A DNA stretch of 64,000 bases from Metaphire vulgaris (Eukaryota > Annelida > Clitellata > Crassiclitellata > Megascolecidae), in contig CM030835.1 of assembly GCA_018105865.1 (NCBI GenBank), forward strand, positions 21,341,024 through 21,405,023, written 5' to 3'. The position numbers were made by a program, and so were the translations under genes. Below, piece by piece: positions 56,766-64,000 of this stretch (position 1 is the first letter of the stretch; each line of letters opens with the position of its first letter). Below the pieces are notes generated by a model, which saw only the letters and a program-made list of their open reading frames with translations, made no database searches and had not been told where the DNA came from.

Positions 56766-56930
56766 TTCCAATTTTGGATGAAGATCAAAATTCTACTGGA
56801 AAATCAAGTTTCCAGTTGTCGACGAAATGCTTGACTGGATTAGAAACTCGTGTTTGGAATTTACCCATGTCAAGGACAATTTACTTTGAAGGAGAAACTG
56901 TTAGCGTTGCGAGTGACGGGACACTGAAGG
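56766..56930 (+). other. open segment ending in a donor, weak exon candidate
   Basis: QNSTGKSSFQLSTKCLTGLE, then SRTIYFEGETVSVASDGTLK precedes AAG|GTAAAA. No acceptor is clear because the LINE tail adjoins. Not recognised. Confidence 0.2.
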
Positions 56931-57162
56931 TAAAACGTACACAGTTGAAGTTGGTCGCGGTCTGGTTACTACTTTAGTCATTGCCTGATTATTGCTGAGA
57001 AAGCCTTGCAACTTCTGTTTTCTTGTTTTCGACTTCTAACTTTGTCTAAACTCTGTATTTAAAACAGTTTTTGTCTCGCGATAGTACAATACTGTAAGTC
57101 TAAAGTTAAGTCACATCTATTTATTTGTTTCTATTTCTATGGCCTGACGCGCTTCCCTTTCC

Positions 57163-57351
57163 CAGTGGCGGCTCCACCGGGGGGGCAGGGGGGCCCGTGC
57201 CCCCTATTGACTGCCTGGCCCCCCCAGTGGCTCCCCCAGTTGGGACCCTATACTTAATGCTACATACATTAAACAACAAATGGTTGGCCCCCATGATTGA
57301 AGTTGCCCCCTACCAACGGCCCCCACTTGCCAAATCCTAGAGCCGCCACTG
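57163..57351. mobile_element. hAT-type MITE (CAGTGGC ends), copy 2
   Basis: It starts CAGTGGCGGCTCCACCGG and ends CCTAGAGCCGCCACTG. The flanks CCCTTTCC and CCCCTTCC agree at 7 of 8. It is the inverted relative of 40317-40512. Confidence 0.85.
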
Positions 57352-57559
57352 CCCCTTCCCACTCTATGGAATTGACCTTGCCCGGCTGACCACTAAATGT
57401 CGCCTACAGCTATTTCAACGGTAGATTAGGCGCATAGGAATAAGCAGCTACTACGTTGCATACTTCGAAAGCGTCATATAGACCTACACTGATGCTAATG
57501 GGGCACAAATAACTTTGACTAGAGTAACTCCGAAAGTGACTGCTACTGCTAGCGATATC

Positions 57560-57562
57560 GGC

Positions 57563-57618
<56 letters not shown>

Positions 57619-58195
57619 GCAGCGCAACATACCTGTACACCTGCATCAGTCAGTCAACTGGTTGAACACTTCTACTGATTGAACACTGCATTTATCTATT
57701 CATGCTCGCCGATAACTTACACTGTAGGCATACTGAAGTCAAAATAAATGCTTGTAGACTTTGATACTCTACACTTCTAGTTGATTTCAATAGCCGGCTA
57801 GACCAGAGGCTCTGAAGAGATTACATTCGCAGGAGGGTTTCGTTATCTGTGTATTACCTGTATGTATGTTCGACAGTGGACATTGTACTTAAGACATTAA
57901 AATTGCCGATCATACAAGAAGTTCAATGAATATTTCCTTCGCTAGCCAATTCAATATACGCGAGTCGTCGTATCAGACAGAATAGGCAAAGAATATAATA
58001 TGAATAATATATTCTACTTGAAAACTTAATAAAATAATAATTTAAAAATTGTTTCCAATACTATATTAATTACGAGTGTAATTTCGGGTTTATATTCGTA
58101 ATAAAAAATAAAGCATCGCATTCGTGACACTATGCGACAACTAAGAGAGATTTTGGCGTTTTGTAGGAATCGAACTCTGAAGGTCCGGGTTCTAA
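57560..58195 (-). repeat. dispersed repeat (copy 2), inverted relative of 7930-8640, with (GA)n end
   Basis: Read on the minus strand it starts at the tRNA-like GTTGAATTAGAACCCGGACC with B-box GAGTTCGATTCC and runs to TGTTGCGCTGCGTCTC and a 51-bp GA microsatellite (57566-57616). The other copy ends in CTTGTCTCTCTCG at the same point. Confidence 0.7.
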
Positions 58196-58299
58196 TTCAA
58201 CGATGATCTTTTCTTCAAGAAACTCAGTGAGAAAATCAAAAGAGTTCAGCAGGTTTTAAACACGAATCTTGATTCTCAGGTAGGAGTAATATCTACGAT

Positions 58300-58620
58300 G
58301 CGGTCCATGATAAAATAATTCATATTTACATAGATGAGGGAAAGGTAGTAGACAAAATATATTTAGATTTTGCCAAAGTTGTTGATAAAGTGCCCTCTAG
58401 GTCAACACTGGAAATAACAATTCAGCAAGGAACGATGCCAAGAACAAGGCAAAGGGGGCGACCAAAAGACGATAGGCGGATGACGTGGAAGAGCGGACAG
58501 GGCTATTAATGTCAGTAGCAGTAAAGAAGACACATGATCTACATTGCTGGAGAAAATAAATTCATACCCTCACCTCAACTGCAGTTCATGAAGGATCAAG
58601 GAGACGAAGATGATGGTTGT
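58300..58620 (+). pseudogene. LINE reverse transcriptase fragments
   Basis: DEGKVVDKIYLDFAKVVDKV matches the FLDF.KAFDKV motif of reverse transcriptase. It then jumps to a 3' part (TIQQGTMPRTRQRGRPKDDR, a KR.RGRP motif) related to the 23.1 kb fragment. It ends near GAAGATGATGG. The middle is deleted. Confidence 0.7.
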
Positions 58621-58959
58621 TTTTACAATTAAGATGTAACTTGTTATTCAAGATTAGTTACCTGACTTAGTGATTGTTGCTTCGCTGTTTCTGTTAAGGA
58701 ACAGGGTGATCAAGGCTGCGAATTAGTATATTACGCTGCAGTTTTTAAGAATGTCTGCCCTTTGTGTCTCTTTCTATTTATTGGGATGAGCATGTCGGAC
58801 CGTGTCCTGTGGACAAATTGACCATTGGCTGGCTTATCATTACACCTTTCCTATATACTGTACCTATTTTAAGATTGTCTAAGCTCATAAGAATATACAT
58901 ACACTTCGAAAGCGCTATATAAACCCACGAGATTATATTTACTTATTTGCCCTAAGAGA

Positions 58960-60240
58960 TTAGCCTCTACCAATGCCAACATGTTTGACACAACTTTAGG
59001 CAAAATAATAAATAGTAATTATGCACTTTTATAGCTCCATTCTAATAACCCAGAGGTATAAATCGATGGTACTTCAAATTCATCAGCAAAAGACCAGTCA
59101 TTCCAAGAATCAGTTAGTGAGAAAGCGAGGCAAAGCTATGGAGGATATGCAAATTTAAAGATAAGGGTTTTTAGTGTAGATCTCAAGATATTCAATTCTA
59201 TGAAAGACGAGGAAAGTGAAATCCATGTTTTTGGGTCATAATTAGATCTTAATTAATCTCTCTTACAAATTTCAGCGTTAGTTCTATGTATATTTAGCCA
59301 TGAATTAGCGAATCTTGTTGAATGAGAATGTTTTAGGTGGTCTAGCATAGATTTCAAATAATGAGGTTGGCCGAACTGCAGTGTTTTATAAACCAGGAGA
59401 CTAGTCTTGAATAAAATTTTCTGTTCAAAAAGGCAGCCAGATTATGAGACAGATGGTTAAGTGAGACAATTTTAGAATATAGGTGTTTAGTCACTTTAGT
59501 GCCAAGCCAGATAATCTGAGCCGCAGAAGTTTCAGTCAAGTTCACGGATCAGTTAGAGTGACACAAGAAGAGTTTTGAGTCTGGATTTGGATAGAGTCAG
59601 TTCGTTGAAAGATATAGCAAGCACAGAGAGTTTCGTATTTTCGGTTCTGCAACAGGGCGCACTTTATTACCAATGCCAATGTTAGTAATAGGCACACCTG
59701 GCAAATACAGGCCTAATCATCAAGTTCTCTAAATGGGATTACCTTTGCCCTTTAGCAAACAGAATTGAAATACTGAATTTGGACACTCTGCGATGCCCCA
59801 TAGGACAAAATATCAGTCTCAAAAGGTCTATGTTCTACATTCAATCAATGTAGATTTTAAGAGCAGATTTATTGTGATCATGCCGAGAAGTTTTATCACT
59901 GTTCCCTAAAAAAATATCTGGGTCCTTCGAAGCATTTACACATTAGATTATGAATAACGTTGTCTAAAGAACACAGTAGCTTTAACTACGTTGACTGGTT
60001 GCAAGCTAATTAGGAGGATCAGTAATGACAGATTTGGAAACAAGAGCTCGAATTCTGTCATTATTTAGAGTTTGAGCTGTTACATGTAAATTCATTTGTC
60101 TAGCATGGAGCTTTGAGAACAAATTTAGTGTTAGACAGGCCGAGGGTTATGTTCTTAGTGCCCATACAATACTAAGTTTCCTATGTGCATCTTCAGAATA
60201 TACAAATGGCAATCAAACACAGAAATAAAAACTATGTGTG
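58960..60240. other. no gene confirmed
   Basis: Short frames only; some minus-strand segments (LNHLSHNLAAFL near 59440, RARNSSF near 60040) look like a decayed LINE coding end but carry stops throughout. Confidence 0.3.
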
Positions 60241-60244
60241 ACTG

Positions 60245-60520
60245 TAAAGTCCTTCCCGAGCTCTCAAGGCTCCTATGGTGGCGCTGATCTCCATTTCAAG
60301 GTCCTCAGCCAGGCGACTGGTGCAAATTTTGCGACACGGACATTGTTCTCATTCAATGCGCCTGGTAACTCCGTTGTTTAATCCGTTTTTCGGCTGCCAC
60401 CGCTATCATGAGAAGTGAAGGATAAGTCGACTATAGATGCTTCAATGGACTTGCGCCTCGTACCTTCAGCGTGCCTCTCTAACGTGTAACCACTTCTGTC
60501 GTCTTCCCGCCACATGTACA
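60245..60520 (-). mobile_element. tRNA-derived SINE (copy 4), diverged
   Basis: The tail complement GTAAAGTCCTTCCCGAG and body CAGCCAGGCGACTGGTGCAA match copies 1 and 2. The tRNA-like head near 60505 (CTTCCCGCCAC complement) is strongly mutated, with B-box sequence lost. Confidence 0.8.
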
Positions 60521-60938
60521 AATGTTCATGAAGTTAAAACAGAAGACGAACAGGTGTTTGGGGAACATCAAAGCTAGTCGTTGCTGAATTTGAATGAGCA
60601 TCTCATCACAGTTGATACTTTGTCTGAAATGAAAAAAACGTAACCTACACAAGCGCTGAGAAGTTGGTGCAATGGGTGCATGGTGCGTCTTCTTGATTCG
60701 ACTCTATACCATGTCTTCGACAATGGTGATATTTTCGAAAGCACGGGCAGTGCGTGGATGACCACTTCTCGTCACACACCCAACCTATCCCCTAATATAA
60801 AATTCTCTTAGAAAACGAGTAGAATGGTATCCGTTCAGTTGACGTAAACCCTTTATCAACTCTTATCTTTGTTTGAAATCACCATTTTAATCAACCTTTG
60901 CGCAGTTATAACTGTATATATAATGACTATTCTCAATT

Positions 60939-61196
60939 TTGTGGTATTTTGACGGAATCTTGACAGCAACAGTTTTGCTTGGATTTTTTGAACACGGTGT
61001 ACAAGTGAGTTCTAGCGTTTATGACGCAATAAGGCAAAAATTAGATATTGCTGTCAAAGTCTATCGTAAGCATTCAAATTTTAAGAACCAGAAGAGTCTG
61101 TCGATAAAATACATCGACAGACAAGAACCAGATGAGACTGCCATTGAACTGCGGCTAGGTTCATCTGCCAGTCATTTGCTGTCCGGTACTCTTTGA
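60939..61196 (+). CDS. unrecognised 85-codon frame
   Basis: The frame starts MWYFDGILTATVLLGFFEHG and continues VYDAIRQKLDIAVKVYRKHS, then a Lys/Arg/Glu-rich end. It has a helical, protein-like composition, without repeats. A TATA-like TGTATATATAATG lies 20 bp upstream. I know no family for it. It could be an exon or chance. Confidence 0.25.
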   Translation: MWYFDGILTATVLLGFFEHGVQVSSSVYDAIRQKLDIAVKVYRKHSNFKNQKSLSIKYIDRQEPDETAIELRLGSSASHLLSGTL

Positions 61197-61584
61197 TCCA
61201 CGGATGCAGGCTGACGCAAGATGGAGAAAAGCGGAAATGCTTCGTATCTAACTATTGCCGCCATGCTGGCAGAATGACGTTGATTCTTTGATCCACCGGA
61301 GTTTAGCCCGTGGTTCAGGAGCTCAGTTATTGTGGTACGCCCCGATGAGGTACTGCGGCGGCCTATCAAAAAGCAGAGGCGTACGCATTCTAACCTCTTG
61401 TTCACTGCATTGCTGCTATCTTGCGACCCAAATAGAACGAAACGACAATGAGCACACCCATTGTGTAGATAATAGCAGATTTCAATCGATTTTTAGCACT
61501 ATCAAGTTCAATTGTTTTATTTCTGGCATTTTGAATTGAATAATATTGAATTGAATTGAATAAGGCCTATATATAAAAATATAT

Positions 61585-61589
<5 letters not shown>

Positions 61590-61651
<62 letters not shown>
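61590..61651. repeat. (TA)n microsatellite
   Basis: About 62 bp of TA adjoining the fold-back element that follows. Confidence 0.95.
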
Positions 61652-61652
<1 letters not shown>

Positions 61653-61653
<1 letters not shown>

Positions 61654-61805
61654 CAGTCAAAGTGTGAAATCAGTCATTACACGAAATGACTAAAAGTTTC
61701 AGCCATTTCGTGAAATGTCCCATAGGGTCAATGGTTTCACTCAATGACTAAAAAGTCATTTCGTGCAATGACTAACTTTTCCAATGATTTATTTCACACT
61801 GACTG
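61653..61805. mobile_element. fold-back MITE (about 150 bp)
   Basis: The left end CAGTCAAAGTGTGAAATCAG is the inverse of the right end (complement CAGTCAGTGTGAAATAAATC). TTTCGTG and CACGAAATGAC words occur four times in both orientations, so the transcript would fold almost end to end. It lies directly against TA repeat. Confidence 0.8.
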
Positions 61806-62294
61806 ATCCGCTTTATTACATGCTTTTAACGACATTCTTAAATGGCCACAACAAGTCTACTGATTGAGTTAAGTCTTTCATGCAGCCAGAACTAAGTGAT
61901 AAGTACAAATGAATTTCTCTCTGACACCGATCAATTTCGAATAATTGTTATTATACTCGTATATTGTGTTCGACAGCTTTTATCTCAATAGAATGAAAAC
62001 AATGCAACACGAACTTCTTTTTCTCTTGTAGAGTATTCGATAATTCTTAAGGAAAGGCATCATTTACCCAGAATTTTGAGAAAAGACAGTAAACTTAATT
62101 CTTTTGACACAATGATGAAAAGAAATTTGTAACTTTTGTTATTAAATATCTAAATATTTCATTTCAGTCGACCTAAAACAACGTAAAGAAGAATTGAAGC
62201 TGTACATTGAAGCTTGCCAGCACATTGTTCCAGTGCATGTTTATTGAGCGAAATGGGGGTAAGAAACTTTCTTTGAATTTTGAATTGACTCATG

Positions 62295-62298
<4 letters not shown>
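61806..62298. other. no gene seen
   Basis: A short segment after the acceptor-like ATTTCATTTCAG (62167) reads VDLKQRKEELKLYIEACQHI then ends in a frame lacking a clear donor. It may be a small exon, but support is thin. Confidence 0.25.

Positions 62299-62353
<55 letters not shown>
62299..62353. repeat. (TA)n microsatellite
   Basis: About 55 bp of TA. Confidence 0.95.
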
Positions 62354-62355
<2 letters not shown>

Positions 62356-62549
62356 TCAATATGCATCTCCAAATTGGTCCAGTGTTTTAAGCAGAGCTGT
62401 CAGGGAGATTTCCCCCAAACCTCTAAATCCCCCAAATTTCAACATTGACACAAATTTTTGCATTGATCTATGTCCTTTCCTCTCCAGCAAATTCAATTCC
62501 CCCACAGGTCTAGAGTCTGGATAAAACACTAAATAGACCTATCTACCAA

Positions 62550-62834
62550 CAGGGGCTTCTATCCCTATTTAAGGCGGGCGCAGCTGCGCCCCGAAAAAAA
62601 TTGGAGGCAATATTTTGCTACTAATCTGAACTGAACCGAGACTGATATTGATGATCATTGATTCAAAATCACACTGACCGTGACGTAATCAATGATAGCT
62701 ATGCCTAACACAAAGGATAAAAAGCTGAATATAATACTAGTCTACAAGGGAGCAAATTAACAGGGGGTATTTGTAATTGGGGGGTTGTAATATGGGGGGA
62801 TTGTGCCCGGCTGCAATGGGGATAGAAGCCGCTG
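62550..62834. mobile_element. hAT MITE (285 bp), perfect 8-bp target duplication
   Basis: The ends CAGGGGCTTCTATCCC and GGGATAGAAGCCGCTG are flanked by TCTACCAA on both sides (62542-62549, 62835-62842). GGGCGCAGCTGCGCCC, a 16-bp palindrome, lies near the left end. Confidence 0.9.
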
Positions 62835-62971
62835 TCTACCAATGATGAGAACACAAGATTTATCTTTTGCTCCAACCATACGATTTTAGTCAGAAATCTT
62901 GGTTTGATTCAGCTGATGAACGGATGAACGCTTATTCACTCTTATCTATATGTTACTGTATATGATCATAC

Positions 62972-63640
62972 CAGTGGCGTCGTTAGGTTGGTGTCACCCA
63001 GTGCGGTAAACTCGTGGTGTCTCTCCTCCAGACTTCCACCATTAACCTCTTCCAAATCTTCCTTTACTAGGCCTTATAGAATCGATTATAGTGAAATTTG
63101 TAGAATAAGTCCAAAAGTTATAAGTTTCGCAAGAAATAACACAAATAAAACAATACAATTTTAGGTAGCAGTTTTTTCCGAAATGTAGCAACCTCGAGCT
63201 ATTGTCATTCTAAACTGAAACTTTATTTAAAATTTTCCTTTCCAGGTCTTCAGAGTTGAAAACCTGACAATTACACCGTCAAAATCAATAACTTTCACCC
63301 TATGACCTTCAATTGATAATTAGAGCCAGACCAGAAAACTTTGACTATCCCATAGTGGATCGCAAATAGTTCTTTGAGTTTTACACTTGAAAGGTTCCTC
63401 TCGCATGAAGTCACGGACACCCAGATCGTGAGGAATAATTGAAGGCTTAGTGAGAGTATTGGGAGCGATTCTGAGAAGTCCCCGTTCAACTATGATTTTC
63501 AAAACATCAAAAACTGAACAGTCTTGGGCTTTATGAAGATCAATATTAGACTTTAGGTGCCTTCCCAGCATTGGTATTTCCTTTATAAACTCATCTTCGG
63601 ATAACACCATAAAAAGAAATCAGTTTTGAACGGATACCAG
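62972..63640 (-). pseudogene. hAT transposase C-terminal region (ZMYM/TTF type) and element end
   Basis: The minus strand gives DEFIKEIPMLGRHLKSNIDL and DVLKIIVERGLL in one frame. A shifted frame continues LPILSLSLQLFLTIWVSVTS then CERNLSSVKLKEL, the hAT dimerisation motif (V..ASCERSFS.LKLIK). CAGTGGCGTCG at 62972 is a matching hAT terminus about 330 bp beyond the end of the coding relic. It is frame-broken and 5'-incomplete. Confidence 0.7.
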
Positions 63641-63670
63641 TAACTCTTCATCACTTGCTGACAGTAGACT

Positions 63671-63760
63671 CTTCTTCTTCTTCTTCTTCTTCTTCTTCTT
63701 CTTCTTCTTCTTCTTCTTCTTCTTCTTCTTCTTCTTCTTCTTCTTCTTCTTCTTCTTCTT
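63671..63760 (+). repeat. (CTT)n microsatellite, likely LINE tail on the minus strand
   Basis: About 90 bp of CTT. On the minus strand it is (AAG)n lying just 3' of the LINE relic at 63770-63930. Confidence 0.95.
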
Positions 63761-63769
63761 GTTAGCATG

Positions 63770-63930
63770 CCTACTAGTGGAGCGTTGCTGTTTCCAGAGT
63801 CCAGAGCCATAATCCTCTGTCCTGCGCCCGCTTCCATGCCGTGGCAAGGCCAAAGTTGTGTGGGGCTAGGTCTTTCTCGATTGTTCTTGTCCAGGTTTTT
63901 TTGCCTGAAATATACCTGCCCCTTCTTTCG
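63770..63930 (-). pseudogene. LINE reverse-transcriptase C-terminal fragment
   Basis: The minus strand reads RTIEKDLAPHNFGLATAWKR AQDR in one frame, matching the common RTE-type end (DL.P.N.GL.TA..RAQ.R..W). The (AAG)n tract follows within 30 bp, as a 3' tail would. Confidence 0.65.
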
Positions 63931-63939
63931 CCGATGATA

Positions 63940-64000
<61 letters not shown>
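63931..64000 (+). repeat. (GATA)n microsatellite, runs off the window
   Basis: TAGATAGATAGA repeated to the last base. Confidence 0.95.

Noticed and set aside
63583..63853. Poly-Arg and poly-Lys frames
   Set aside because: They are the two frames of the CTT/AAG microsatellite next to a LINE end.

Overview
This is a eukaryotic nuclear window. It is AT-rich, has almost no long open reading frames, and contains split genes with GT-AG introns, long microsatellites and many nested, decayed transposable elements. The gene families (tandem CARD adaptor, fibrinogen-related domain, small cystine-knot peptide), the LINE types (L2/CR1-like, RTE-like) and the many hAT elements fit a marine invertebrate. 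The recurrent TAGGCCTA word makes me lean towards a deuterostome such as an echinoderm or hemichordate, but that placement is weak. No database search was possible; family names come from motifs and remembered family resemblance.

Layout. 1-1929: the 5' part of an LTR retrotransposon on the minus strand (LTR, Pro-type primer-binding site, long leader, start of a gag-like gene with a duplicated 56-residue unit). 1932-2674: one inverted-repeat element nested in another. 3027-4844: a complete-looking three-exon minus-strand gene encoding CARD, CARD and a TRADD-N-like region; a hAT element carrying a tRNA-derived SINE sits 56 bp before its start codon. 6.8-16.3 kb: hAT derivatives, a piggyBac remnant and SINEs. 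14.3-18.3 kb: a candidate signal-peptide exon and a six-cysteine knottin-type peptide. 19.1 kb: a convincing terminal exon of an unrecognised minus-strand gene. 21-29 kb: LINE fragments and a relic of an unclassified repeated protein family with a second relic near 52 kb.

31.8-38.5 kb is the most unusual region. Two zinc fingers, a tyrosine-recombinase-like catalytic region and a C-terminal SANT/Myb-like end are spread over at least five exons with good splice sites and a polyadenylation signal. Four frame breaks are present, so it is either a recently decayed copy or a gene with sequence errors. Upstream are three open, phase-0 exons, two of which are tandem duplicates. 42.4-45.7 kb: a full fibrinogen-related domain over four exons; its last intron holds a 96-bp perfect palindrome. 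46-57 kb: transposon-in-transposon structures with intact target-site duplications, including a transposase element inserted in a TA microsatellite. 57-64 kb: more LINE, SINE and hAT remains and simple repeats.

The single-copy genes do not form an operon-like unit. Three of them (CARD adaptor, fibrinogen-related protein, small cysteine-rich peptide) would suit innate defence, but that link is inference.
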